Made by a program: the position numbers and the translations under genes. The notes below the pieces were generated by a model. The model saw only the letters and a list, made by a program, of their open reading frames with translations. It was not told the origin of the DNA and ran no database searches. From Paenibacillus_E violae (lineage in GTDB: Bacteria; Bacillota; Bacilli; Paenibacillales; NBRC-103111), in contig NZ_JAWCUD010000009.1 in assembly GCF_032461945.1 (NCBI RefSeq), positions 1 through 64,000 on the forward strand: a DNA stretch of 64,000 nt, read 5' to 3'. Of the stretch, positions 24,174 through 32,957 are shown one piece after another. Each line of letters opens with the position of its first letter. The stretch's first letter is position 1.

Positions 24174-25910
24174 TCACGCAATCTCCAGACGCTCGTTCTT
24201 CATTAATAATAAATTATCAATTCTCTTTTTATTAAATAAGTACCTTTTCCTCCCATCCTTCATTTCGATAATTTGATCTGGTACTAGAATCCCCTCCTTC
24301 ATCCACTGTCGCGCTTTCTTCTCCCCAATATTTAATTGATCAATAACATCCTGAAGGTAATAACCCTGTTCAGATTGGTTTTCCTTTTTAATCAAATCTA
24401 TACATTTCTGCAGTTCATCAATTTTGTAGTAATTTTGAGATAATGTACCTTGAATACAATCATTCATCGGCTTTAGTTCATCATTTAATGTAAACTTGAT
24501 TAACTTAACAATACTTAAGCCGCATACTGAATATGTAATTAAAGCCTCATGGAACCGTATATATCCCTTCTCAATATCTGACCCCAATTCACCGCGGCAT
24601 CTTTCCAGCAGCCTCTTTACTTCATCGTAATTTAGTAATTCATATCGATTTGATTTTTTATGATAAGTTTTCAGAATCCCAGCCGTAATTAACTTTGGAA
24701 TAGAGTCTTTTTGGATACCTAACATTAGTGCTGCTTCACTCTTTGTAATATAATACTTTTCGTCCTCAAGTTTCTTGTCAAAAGAATTCCTCTCCACGAA
24801 ATATTGTTTTCTTTTCCCCTTCTTTATTTTTATCATCTGGATTTCATTGAATTCACTCAACTGAATTAACTTTTCATAGCTCATTCTTTCTTTGGTTCTA
24901 ATCTCTTCCTTTCTAATAAATTTACGTTCACTTAGCAATTCTGGACTTTTTTTAAAGACTGAAAAATCCCTACGGATCAGTCCCTTATCAATCATTTTTA
25001 GCCAAAACTTATTGTAGGCCTCCGACACTTCTCTAAATTGGTTCTTTTCAAGAATTACTTCAAATTGCTTCTTTTGCTCATAAATGTATTTGGACGGTTT
25101 ACACTGTACAAAATCACTAAGCACCTTGTAAAAGTTATGAGGAAAATTTTGATACATCCAAAATACATTATTAAATGCATGTGATTGATTTTCGCTTTCT
25201 CGCTGATTATTCTTTTTTTTATTAAAACATGAGATTATATGCTCGTCACCTAAAAAGCTTTTCAATCCTTCAATTATGTAATAACTTGATTCAGCTAAAA
25301 TTAAGAAGTCTAAAATACAAAGATTTAACGGGGGACACTGCGTACGTAACGGGTTAAACAATTCGTTATATAAGTATAACTGAGGAGTAATAATAGTCTC
25401 TAAAGGTACAGTTCTGTTTAAATTTGCTTGACTTAAATTAAAGTTACAGACTTTACAATTACCGTTTAGTACTGATTCTAAACAAATCAATGAATTACAA
25501 CGTGGACATTTTTCAATAAGGGAGATCTTATGCTTCGTGCAGATATTCAGAGGATATAATAGCCAAGATAATCTATGATGCTTATTTCCAATTAAACAAG
25601 CCGGACAATATTTAATGCGGTTTTTCATAAGTAGTTTATCAGCGAGATCTTTTCCCGTTAATTCCTCAATCCTTATATTTGAGTGCTTTAGCAATAACTC
25701 TGGGGGCTTTGAAACTAAAACTCCCACCTGGTTTATTTGATGACTATTAAAAGCATTATTATTAAATTTTGAAATCGTCATTTTTAAATCTGATACTAGA
25801 TACGAGTAAGACACGTACCGATTTAGTTTAGAAATTCGACATAAATAACTTGTTAAACTCTCTTCTTCATTTAGATCTGCTCGCTTGCAAAACATTCTCC
25901 CTTTGAACAT
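24174..25910 (-). CDS. tniQ: TniQ/TnsD family target-selection protein, copy A
   Basis: 578 residues from ATG 25910, which has TGAGGGG seven bases upstream. The N-terminal TniQ domain starts SLTSYLCRISKLNRY and includes a zinc site: YCPAC, then ICTKH, EKCPRC and CKVC (residues about 100-160). The C-terminal half holds two MerR/excisionase-like helix-turn-helix units, ITKSEAALMLGIQKDSI and YYLQDVIDQLNIGEKKARQW. In Tn7 relatives such long TniQ/TnsD proteins bind a chromosomal site and recruit TnsC. It overlaps its upstream partner gene if the GTG at 25925 is used. Confidence 0.85.
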   Translation of the reverse strand: MFKGRMFCKRADLNEEESLTSYLCRISKLNRYVSYSYLVSDLKMTISKFNNNAFNSHQINQVGVLVSKPPELLLKHSNIRIEELTGKDLADKLLMKNRIKYCPACLIGNKHHRLSWLLYPLNICTKHKISLIEKCPRCNSLICLESVLNGNCKVCNFNLSQANLNRTVPLETIITPQLYLYNELFNPLRTQCPPLNLCILDFLILAESSYYIIEGLKSFLGDEHIISCFNKKKNNQRESENQSHAFNNVFWMYQNFPHNFYKVLSDFVQCKPSKYIYEQKKQFEVILEKNQFREVSEAYNKFWLKMIDKGLIRRDFSVFKKSPELLSERKFIRKEEIRTKERMSYEKLIQLSEFNEIQMIKIKKGKRKQYFVERNSFDKKLEDEKYYITKSEAALMLGIQKDSIPKLITAGILKTYHKKSNRYELLNYDEVKRLLERCRGELGSDIEKGYIRFHEALITYSVCGLSIVKLIKFTLNDELKPMNDCIQGTLSQNYYKIDELQKCIDLIKKENQSEQGYYLQDVIDQLNIGEKKARQWMKEGILVPDQIIEMKDGRKRYLFNKKRIDNLLLMKNERLEIA

Positions 25911-25921
25911 AAAGTGTCCCC

Positions 25922-26191
25922 TCACGAGACATCTCTTCGAATTGATCTTCTTACGAATTCAGAAATCTTAGATGTATCTGGTACAACGTTTGCATTGAAA
26001 ATCTCACCATCATAAATAACCCTAATGCTATCAATCGAATCCTTCGAATAGATTACGGGTATTAACCAAGTTCCACTTGTTGCAGCTCGAAGATACCATT
26101 GCTCTTCAATGGCTCTTGCGCATGTGTAAAAAGTTCGGTTAACATAAATACCCATTGGAGTTACAAAAGCAAAAGAAAATGTTTTTCTCAT
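25922..26191 (-). CDS. Small protein coupled to tniQ copy A
   Basis: 89 residues, beta-rich at the start (FSFAFVTPMGIYVNRTFYT). AAGGAG lies eight bases before the ATG. The stop overlaps the possible GTG start of tniQ copy A in GTGA, which indicates one operon. I do not recognise the family. Divergent from the xre gene across a palindromic operator candidate. Confidence 0.7.
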   Translation of the reverse strand: MRKTFSFAFVTPMGIYVNRTFYTCARAIEEQWYLRAATSGTWLIPVIYSKDSIDSIRVIYDGEIFNANVVPDTSKISEFVRRSIRRDVS

Positions 26192-26269
26192 TAGATAATC
26201 TCCTTCATTAGGAAAATTTAAATTCTATAAATCTAGTACTAGTTATTCCCCAACCCCGCGATTTTAATA

Positions 26270-26305
26270 CTTATAAATAGTAAATACTATTTTTATATTT
26301 ATAAG
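26270..26305. promoter_or_regulatory. Palindrome between divergent genes, Xre operator candidate
   Basis: CTTATAAATA and TATTTATAAG form a perfect 10-bp inverted repeat with a 16-base interior, in the 166-bp divergent region between the tniQ operon and xre. The setting suggests autoregulation by the Xre protein and control of the tniQ operon. Confidence 0.5.
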
Positions 26306-26357
26306 ATAATGTTTCTGTTTCGCTCCTTTGTCTACACTTTAAATAGAGGTGTTTACA

Positions 26358-26702
26358 ATGGGCGGCGACATTTTAAAAATAGTTGGAGCAAGAGTAAGAG
26401 ATATTAGAAAAGCACATGGATTAACACAGGAACAATTAGCTGAAGTTTCTGGATTTCATTTTACTTATATAGGTGCAGTTGAGCGTGGCGAAAAAAATAT
26501 CACTTTGCTTAATCTAGAGAAACTAGCTGAAGCTTTAGAAACAGAAGTTCAAGAATTATTTGGATATGCTGAGTTGAATATTGGAAAAGAAAATAGTAAA
26601 CAAAGAGATCTACAAGATGTGCTTGACCTCCTTATTCGCCAATCAAATGATGAGATTAAAAGAGCAAAGTTTATTTTGTCTGAACTTTATAGAAACAAAT
26701 AA
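26358..26702 (+). CDS. Xre family regulator, beside tniQ copy A
   Basis: 114 residues from ATG 26358 (AGAGGTG upstream; GTG 26349 is an alternative). The HTH_3 domain is VGARVRDIRKAHGLTQEQLA, GFHFTYIGAVERGEKNI and LAEALE. A short charged tail follows. Divergent from the small gene and tniQ copy A, so it probably represses them, as C-protein-like regulators do for mobile modules. Confidence 0.88.
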   Translation: MGGDILKIVGARVRDIRKAHGLTQEQLAEVSGFHFTYIGAVERGEKNITLLNLEKLAEALETEVQELFGYAELNIGKENSKQRDLQDVLDLLIRQSNDEIKRAKFILSELYRNK

Positions 26703-26780
26703 GTTATGATGTATAATAAAACTAAATATGCCTTGGTGTTATTTTCCAACTCTCGATCGGCTGAATAATAACAATGTAAT

Positions 26781-26813
26781 AAAAGGAACTCATTTCAAAA
26801 ATGAGTTCCTTTT
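26781..26813. terminator. Bidirectional hairpin terminator after xre
   Basis: AAAAGGAACTCATTT pairs with AAATGAGTTCCTTTT around CAA. Confidence 0.75.
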
Positions 26814-26843
26814 GCTTTGTAAACCAATTCAAGTTCTCTAAAC

Positions 26844-26880
26844 TTTTTGAGGTTGTGAACACGAAGCAAGGTCAATTCCA
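26844..26880. repeat. Direct repeat, copy 1
   Basis: TTTTTGAGGTTGTGAAC shares 15 of 17 bases with the copy at 28746 and weaker similarity beyond. The two copies flank the sigK/ADP-ribosylglycohydrolase/araC scar. Confidence 0.45.
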
Positions 26881-27254
26881 AAATAGGTTAGTGCGCAACC
26901 TGCCAAAAAGCAATCAGCTAATGTAAAAAGACTTGATTACTCAAGCCTTTATAATGAATTTCTTTTTATTAAGATGTAAATCCCCAATACAATCGGGTAA
27001 TGCTTTTCACCCGTTTCATGATTTGAAGGAATGCATCAAAATCCTCCTGGGAGAGCGAATCATGCTCGCCTGTCTTGTGACCTTGCAGCGTAAGGCGGAG
27101 GAACTCCAGGTAGAAGCAGTGGGTTTGCCCGCGCTGCCTCGCATTCAGCTCCACGAGGTGGAGCTGGTGTGGCAACGCTTGGTGTCTCAACAGGCAAGCT
27201 GGGTGACACTGAACCCTAGACAAGAACAGCAACCAGTAAGCGATGGTTCACAGT

Positions 27255-27320
27255 GGAAGCTATAACGAAAAAGGAGCAGCTGCCATGTGGCAAACTGCTC
27301 CTTTCTATTTTCATCAATGT
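27255..27320. repeat. Solo copy of the array-type hairpin
   Basis: AACGAAAAAGGAGCAGCTGCC, then GGCAAACTGCTCCTTT, the same hairpin design as in the 1-18.7 kb array, here downstream of the broken araC gene. The right-hand core is poorly preserved. Confidence 0.6.
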
Positions 27321-27334
27321 TCGGATCATCATAT

Positions 27335-28144
27335 CTAAAAGGTACAGCTGCGGCGGTATTCCTCGGGAGACTGCAGCACGTATTGCTTAAAGTTGAGGTA
27401 AAAGGTCGCCATACTCTAGAACCCGCAGTCGTAACAAATTTCGGTGACACTCTGCTCTGACCCGGCCAGCAACCGTTTAGCATGTTGGATGCGAAGGGTA
27501 AGAAGGTGGTTCTTAAATTTCCTGCCTGTCGCTTCTAGAATCAAACGAGATATGTGGGACTGGCTGAGATGAAACAGCCGGCCTAATTGAAGTAGATCGA
27601 GATCCTTCTGATAATGTTCCGTGATATAAGATAAAACAGGACGAATATGCTCATAGTTTCGTAGACCATCATTCCATTTCGAACTGCTTATCTCCTGTTT
27701 AGACAGACGAAGCAACTCTACACATAGCGACAGCAACAAGCTTTTGATAGCTGTGCGAAACCCGGGAGCCATCCTTTCCTTCTCCTCCCACATATGCTGG
27801 ATAATTAGACGCAATCGCGTCATACTCTCCATGTCCCCCTTCAGGAGATTACTGAAGTGGAAGGGGTAATACCGAAAAGGAACCATCAACTCAGGTTCTT
27901 CCTTCTCCAAGAGTTCGGGATCGAAATTAATAAACACGAATTCACACGGATCGTCCTCATCCGCCTGTGCAATATGATTCTCCAGCACATTCACAATGAA
28001 CGTATGACCCTGAGCAATAGGATAAGTCCGGTTCCCAAAATGGAATACCCCCAGCCCTGATAAACACAAACCGATTTCAAAGCTGCGGTGATGATGTTGG
28101 ATCTCCAAGACGGTTTGGGGAACCCATTTAAACTTCGCTCCCAT
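27335..28144 (-). pseudogene. AraC family regulator gene with nonsense codon
   Basis: The N-terminal cupin-like domain (FEIGLCLSGLGVFHFGNR) and the C-terminal AraC domain (DLDLLQLGRLFHLSQSHISR, ITEICYD-like VTEICYDCGF) are intact up to a TAG at 27416-27418. The same frame then continues SMATFYLNFKQYVLQSPEEY to a natural stop at 27335, the expected end of the second helix-turn-helix. So one nonsense change removes the last 27 residues. It probably regulated the glycohydrolase gene just upstream. Confidence 0.8.
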
Positions 28145-28178
28145 GCAAAACGCTCTTGAAACGCCTATTTGATTATCG

Positions 28179-28677
28179 TTAACCCTTTAACTTCCTGAAC
28201 ACATCATAACTTCTCCGTGCGCACTCGGATATTGCAATCGGATGGAACCCTGTCACCTCGGCGTACAACGTATCGTTCAGTGGCTTCACCCAATGGTTCG
28301 GTAGCTGCTGGGCCCCTGGTGCAGCCCCCATAATCGAACCGACCGTGGCGCCGTTACAATCCGTATCCCCCCCACCCAATACGGATGTGGTTACTGCGAC
28401 GTTGAAGCCCCCTTTTGCAAATACAAGAGAAGCCGCCACCAACGCTGCATTGTTATTCGTGTGTACAGGATCGTAATGCTTGAATGCTTCCCAAATCTGT
28501 TCAACCAAAACAAGCCGATCGTTGGTACCTTGTGCGATTTTCACAGCTTGCTTTACGTCTTGAGCAAGTCGGCAGTTCCGTGGAATCTCACTCAAACCAA
28601 TTTCTACAATTCGGAGCGGGTCAGATTCTACGAATGCCGCAGCGATCATCGCAGCAACGAACATTTCCCCGTAGATA
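28179..28677 (-). pseudogene. ADP-ribosylglycohydrolase family gene, 3' half
   Basis: Reads IYGEMFVAAMIAAAFVE, then LGGGDTDCNGATVGSIMGA, the metal-binding DxDT-type motif of the ADP-ribosylglycohydrolase family, and ends SYDVFRKLKG. The N-terminal half, which carries other metal ligands, is missing because the gene is joined to a sigK fragment at about 28677. Followed by the araC pseudogene after 34 bases. Confidence 0.8.
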
Positions 28678-28750
28678 TCGCTTTGATGAGTCCGATCGTC
28701 CCAATGGAGATCAAATCTTCGAGATCTTCTCCTGTATTGTCGAATTTTTT
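28678..28750 (-). pseudogene. sigK: Internal fragment of sporulation sigma factor gene sigK
   Basis: The minus strand encodes KKFDNTGEDLEDLISIGTIG followed by LIKAI, which is region 2 of sigma-K/sigma-E type factors and fits sigK best. It stops abruptly on both sides: upstream at a T6 run where TTTTTGAGGTT begins, downstream at the glycohydrolase fragment. No other sigK part is in the window. Confidence 0.8.
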
Positions 28751-28786
28751 GAGGTTAAGAACTACAGACAGCAAATTGAATCACCT
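28746..28786. repeat. Direct repeat, copy 2
   Basis: TTTTTGAGGTTAAGAAC; see the copy at 26844. It marks the exact breakpoint of the sigK fragment next to tnsC. Confidence 0.45.
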
Positions 28787-28793
28787 TTGTGAA

Positions 28794-29768
28794 TTAATTA
28801 GACGAATTTTTGACATCCCTCTTCATTTTATTTCGCTCTTCGGCAATCGCTACTTTAAAATTAAAAGATGTGTCGTTGAATGGATTTACAACATGAGGTC
28901 TAGCTGATAGTTCAATCCCACTAAACCCAATGTATAAATCATCTTCAGTTAATTTATTACGATTAGCAGCTACCGCTTCAAATGTTGCACTCTCAATTAA
29001 ACGCATTAAAATACGCATATTGCCTTTAGTTGCATAGTATAGCTTTTCTGTCATTTTTGGGTCTGACAGGTGCGACGATTCAGTAAATGGATGGGCTTCA
29101 TCAATTGCTTTTAATAACCCGCGAAAATCCTTATTAAATTTAAACTGCTGCAACCTCAACCTATTTGTAAAACGAGTATCCAGTTGAATGTTATATCGAA
29201 AGATTTTTTCAGCAGATGGCACGCCAGATAGTATAATTGGTACATTAACACTGTTTGCCAAACCTTTTATCCAATCTGCCACCTTCTGTAAGACCCGTTT
29301 TGTATCACTATCAATTAGATGATTAAATTCATCTAAAATAACTAATTGTACACCACAATTTTGAATAAAGTCTACAATTCGAACTTTCATTGTTTTTTCT
29401 GTTCCTTTGTCAAAATAAGGATCTCCAAGCTCAAATAATATTTTCGATGCAACATCCTTTGGTGTTGCACTTGAAGGGAGCTCTACAATTAATACAGGAA
29501 TAATCGAACCCTGACTTTCCTCACGTCTTGGAAACTTATCACGATAAAGTTCAAGTACTGTTGTCTTACCTGTGCCCGACTCACCAAATATGCACAGACA
29601 TTCAGATTTTGCCGAATTTTTAGATAACATATGGCACTTGAACATTTCTTGATATATTTTTTGAAACATTGGATGGAAAACAATTAACTTTTTTACTTTT
29701 TCCATAGCCTCCTGCTGTCTTTGTAAAAGCTCAGGATTCATATTGAAGTCCTCGTAAAAACTTTCCAT
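28794..29768 (-). CDS. tnsC: TnsC/TniB family AAA ATPase regulator of transposition
   Basis: 324 residues. Walker A is GESGTGKTT near residue 64, Walker B LVILDEFNHL near 142, and the sensor/arginine finger region follows SGVPSAEKIF and DTRFTNRLRL. TnsC-type ATPases connect the TniQ-marked target to the TnsAB transposase. The gene starts two bases after the tnsB stop, so it is translationally coupled. It ends only 44 bases from the sigK scar, so whatever followed it in the original element has been lost or displaced. Confidence 0.92.
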   Translation of the reverse strand: MESFYEDFNMNPELLQRQQEAMEKVKKLIVFHPMFQKIYQEMFKCHMLSKNSAKSECLCIFGESGTGKTTVLELYRDKFPRREESQGSIIPVLIVELPSSATPKDVASKILFELGDPYFDKGTEKTMKVRIVDFIQNCGVQLVILDEFNHLIDSDTKRVLQKVADWIKGLANSVNVPIILSGVPSAEKIFRYNIQLDTRFTNRLRLQQFKFNKDFRGLLKAIDEAHPFTESSHLSDPKMTEKLYYATKGNMRILMRLIESATFEAVAANRNKLTEDDLYIGFSGIELSARPHVVNPFNDTSFNFKVAIAEERNKMKRDVKNSSN

Positions 29769-29770
29769 CT

Positions 29771-31831
29771 TTAACTCACTCCTCGAATTGTTTGTTTAAA
29801 TGTTGGTAACTCCTCTTCCACTCCGTCGTCTAACTTTATATCCACTTCAGGTGATTCTTCACTACTTGAATCCGAATTGCTCTTTTTAGCTCCCTTCTTT
29901 TTGCTTTTAGGTTTTTTAACTTGTTCATCCATCTCTTCAATTGAGTTAATTGAATACACTTCATCGGGACAACCTAAATCATTGATAGCACTACCTAACT
30001 CAGTGAATTGCAAAATTTGTGCTTTGGTTTCCTCTAATGTATCGGAATATCCATTTAACATATCTTTCTTCTGTTGACTAATAATCTGATCTACTGCGCG
30101 AGCTGCATATCCAACATGATCATCCTCATATTTAATATGCTTTGTAAGTTCACCGCTTTTTTCAATTGAACGAAGTTGGATTTGGTAGAAAGGTACCGGA
30201 AGGTCCAAGCGGATCTTCTTATCCATCAAGATATCTTCATCTGGGTAAGCCTCAATAAAGGTTTCATTAAAAGGATCACGAATATATATCACGCGCAGAT
30301 CATCTTTGTCGAATCTAACTCTCACTTCTTCATTGTCCCGATTAAACCTCACCAGTTCATTTTTGAGATCAGCAAGTTCTTCACTTTGAAAGTTTACCGT
30401 TTCAAGAGTAATCCCCTTATTAGTAATGGTTCTAAATTCTAAACCGGAACCCATTACAATCTTTAATTCTTTCAAATTTCGTGGAATAGCAAGTTTTAAA
30501 TGTGGGTTTTCCTCTAAACTTTTTTGCCACAACTTATGTGGAATACCTGCACGAGTTACTGAATGCCTCCAATCATGAGAAATCATATCGACTAAAGCAA
30601 TATGTACAAGATAATTAAATGCTTGTAGGGTTACGCATGCCTCCCCCTCTGAATCATATTCCCCTCTTTCAAATGGATTAGAAAATGTGGTACCTGGAGT
30701 TGCGTGTATCAATTTTTCATTTAAAGTGCGAAAAGCACGTTCAATAGTACCCTTCTGATGACCTGATGCAATGCTGCAGTACTGAATATCTATTCCGTAA
30801 ATTCGACAAACGTCTTGCAAATCGTAAGATTCATTAACTTTTGCATTATCTAGTACAATCTCTTTTGGAATACCATACGCATTCCACTCATTCCTGATGA
30901 GGGGATATACTTCTTTTATATAAGTTTTTGGTAAGAAACAGTGAAGCAAGCACTGCTTAAAAGCAGCTGTATTAGGGACCTCAAATGTTGTATGGAATCC
31001 TAGTGGCTGCCCTGAATGAACATCAATTGCATAAACGATCCATGGTCGCTGTCTTTTAAGTGTTATAGGATTTACCAGCAAAATATCTGCTTGTGTCCAA
31101 TCAATTTCAACACGCTCCAATATTCGTTCTGTGTGTATCCTCCCCTGCGAGCCTTTTTTAATCAAATCGGCCTTTTGCTTTCCATACTTCTGCGAATTCA
31201 ATTTGTGTATATCTTTTTCTTTTTGGTGAATTCTCCAAAAAGTAGTATAAGAAAATATCTCTTCTTGTTCAGCCTCCTCCCGATACTCGTTTAATTCTTT
31301 GATCCTTAGCTTAAATTCTCTATACATTTTGTGTACTGAAGTTTTCACTTTTGTATAGGCCATTTCTTTTACCACATCTTGTGCAATTTGAATAACTTTT
31401 AGGCTCGAAGTTCGATCTCTAGGGCCGCGTTTATTTGGGACTAGATGCCGAGTATCTCGATATCTCATCCAAACTCGTAACCAGTTATAAAAGGTACCCT
31501 GTGATATTTCATGTTCCTTTAGATGGTCATTTAAATTTGCATACGTTTTGTGGCCTTTTATAAATGGTTCAAGTACAGCGAACCTTCGTTTAGCTTCTTC
31601 TGGTAAGAGGTCAGAATCATACTCAATCTCTCTTTCAGGATTATTCGACGTTATTTTAAATTTTAGTTCACCAGACATCCAAGCTTGTAATAGTTCATCA
31701 ATTAAAAATGTCCCTCTGACTCCAAAGTGTACTTCCTCCAAGACCACTTCTCGATGATTAGCTTTTTTAACAACGTACTCTTTATCTTTCATCAAAAATA
31801 CTGAACCATGAGAGAAATCGTGAACTGACAT
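29771..31831 (-). CDS. tnsB: TnsB family DDE transposase
   Basis: 686 residues. N-terminal helix-turn-helix domains (about 60-190) precede the retroviral-type integrase core: VEIDWTQAD near residue 232 with the first Asp, EIVLDNAKV near 332 with the second, and GTIERAFRTL near 366 with the Glu. A C-terminal Mu-type beta domain and an acidic tail with KKPKSKKKGAKKS, likely for TnsC contact, follow. TnsB binds the element ends and joins 3' ends to the target. All three catalytic residues are present. GGGGG lies before the ATG. Confidence 0.93.
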   Translation of the reverse strand: MSVHDFSHGSVFLMKDKEYVVKKANHREVVLEEVHFGVRGTFLIDELLQAWMSGELKFKITSNNPEREIEYDSDLLPEEAKRRFAVLEPFIKGHKTYANLNDHLKEHEISQGTFYNWLRVWMRYRDTRHLVPNKRGPRDRTSSLKVIQIAQDVVKEMAYTKVKTSVHKMYREFKLRIKELNEYREEAEQEEIFSYTTFWRIHQKEKDIHKLNSQKYGKQKADLIKKGSQGRIHTERILERVEIDWTQADILLVNPITLKRQRPWIVYAIDVHSGQPLGFHTTFEVPNTAAFKQCLLHCFLPKTYIKEVYPLIRNEWNAYGIPKEIVLDNAKVNESYDLQDVCRIYGIDIQYCSIASGHQKGTIERAFRTLNEKLIHATPGTTFSNPFERGEYDSEGEACVTLQAFNYLVHIALVDMISHDWRHSVTRAGIPHKLWQKSLEENPHLKLAIPRNLKELKIVMGSGLEFRTITNKGITLETVNFQSEELADLKNELVRFNRDNEEVRVRFDKDDLRVIYIRDPFNETFIEAYPDEDILMDKKIRLDLPVPFYQIQLRSIEKSGELTKHIKYEDDHVGYAARAVDQIISQQKKDMLNGYSDTLEETKAQILQFTELGSAINDLGCPDEVYSINSIEEMDEQVKKPKSKKKGAKKSNSDSSSEESPEVDIKLDDGVEEELPTFKQTIRGVS

Positions 31832-31832
31832 C

Positions 31833-31988
31833 TCAATCCCCCCATTCTATTCGGCTGGATTTTTGACTATTAAAAAAAATTTCAATGCCAATTATGCATT
31901 TGGTAAAATGATCAGTTTTAACCTTTAAAAATGGTCTTACTTCACCTACAAATAAGTCTAGCTGTACTATCCCGGAATTTCCCATCAT
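31833..31988 (-). CDS. 51-residue ORF between tnsA and tnsB
   Basis: ORF starting MMGNSGIVQLDLFVGE and ending SRIEWGD. It begins three bases after the tnsA stop (TGATAAATG) and stops one base before the tnsB ATG, with AAGGA and GGTGAT upstream, so it fills the gap exactly as a coupled operon gene would. No family is recognised. It might be a true small subunit, or chance; the tight fit at both ends favours a gene. Confidence 0.5.
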   Translation of the reverse strand: MMGNSGIVQLDLFVGEVRPFLKVKTDHFTKCIIGIEIFFNSQKSSRIEWGD

Positions 31989-31991
31989 TTA

Positions 31992-32639
31992 TCACCAATC
32001 CTTCTTTTCATTAATCTCGATTATTGAAAAATCATTTATACGTTGACTCAACATGTCGGTTTTACAATATTGATTCAAAAGAAGTGTGTACACAGCCGCG
32101 TTTACTATTCCTTTTTCAACATTTGGAAATATCAGATGGAGATCTTTAATCATAATTTGTCCAAACATTTGAAAAAGTTCATATATCGCATATTGCAGTC
32201 TTATATCGATATTGAGGCGTTTAGCATCGAGTAACAAAGACACATTGTATTTCAACTGACCTTCGTATAAATCTCTATCCGTTATAACTTTAAAGGACCA
32301 CCCCTTTTCCTCACAAAATAATTCACCCACTTTGAACTTAATTAGATTTTCTTGATCTTTTGTTCTGCTTAATGGTTTAATTTCAACCAATATTTTTTTC
32401 CCATCAACTTCCGTCAGCAAAAAATCGGGATAATACTTTCTCCTTTCCCCTCTATAATTAAACGCGATGCAGAGTGGTTGATATTCGATTCGAGAAATTG
32501 TTGGTAGGCAATTGCAAAGCTTGATGAAGTCTCTTTCCAACAAACTTTCACTAAAAACCATTTTTTCATCTTCGGTAGTACGACTTACTAAACATCTTCT
32601 GTTGACTCCTTTCTTGGGGCCAATCTTTCTTGCAGGCAT
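31992..32639 (-). CDS. tnsA: TnsA family endonuclease
   Basis: 215 residues. The restriction-enzyme-like core shows SESLLERDF (Glu near 33), KYYPDFLL (Asp near 71) and LVEIKP (Glu-x-Lys near 86), the E-D-ExK set of TnsA. The C-terminal part is a small helical domain for TnsC contact. TnsA cuts the 5' ends of the element, so an intact TnsA means cut-and-paste movement rather than replicative cointegrates. First gene of tnsA-ORF51-tnsB-tnsC. Confidence 0.9.
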   Translation of the reverse strand: MPARKIGPKKGVNRRCLVSRTTEDEKMVFSESLLERDFIKLCNCLPTISRIEYQPLCIAFNYRGERRKYYPDFLLTEVDGKKILVEIKPLSRTKDQENLIKFKVGELFCEEKGWSFKVITDRDLYEGQLKYNVSLLLDAKRLNIDIRLQYAIYELFQMFGQIMIKDLHLIFPNVEKGIVNAAVYTLLLNQYCKTDMLSQRINDFSIIEINEKKDW

Positions 32640-32674
32640 TGTTTTCCCTCCACAAAGATAATATTTTCCTGATT

Positions 32675-32710
32675 TTGGTTATTACGAGTTACATCATTAG
32701 TAATAACCAA
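32675..32710. promoter_or_regulatory. Perfect 11-bp inverted repeat upstream of tnsA
   Basis: TTGGTTATTAC and GTAATAACCAA with a 14-base interior, 36-71 bases upstream of the tnsA start. Likely an operator for the adjacent Xre protein. A second element with CTTATAG/CTATAAG arms and a doubled TAGTGTCTATA lies at 32811-32840. Confidence 0.5.
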
Positions 32711-32957
32711 ATGTACTATGAACTTATACATAAGTATCCAAAAACCTTATTATCCTGCGGATAATTCTTACAAAACTAAACACTCAAAACCCTTATCCCA
32801 CAAGGCCTCACTTATAGTGTCTATAGTAGTGTCTATAAGGAATATCCATCCAAGTTCAAACATACAATCTATTAATATTTCACAAAACAACCTAAAGGTA
32901 TACTAGGTTTATAGAATGGAAATAATCATGTTATAAATGCAAAAGGAGGAGTGAATC

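Larger units (their letters stand above)
26703..27334. other. Gene-poor stretch between the two transposon modules
   Basis: Holds the xre terminator (26781-26813), a TTTTTGAGGTT-type repeat (26844), an unassigned stretch at 26900-27260 whose frames on both strands show no family, and a solo copy of the array-type hairpin (27268-27304). The minus-strand frame ending in SITRLYWGFTS may be a transposase or other remnant but was not identified. Confidence 0.5.

Noticed and set aside
26933..27265. Overlapping plus and minus ORFs of 87-110 codons
   Set aside because: Neither has a recognisable motif or a good start; left as unassigned sequence.
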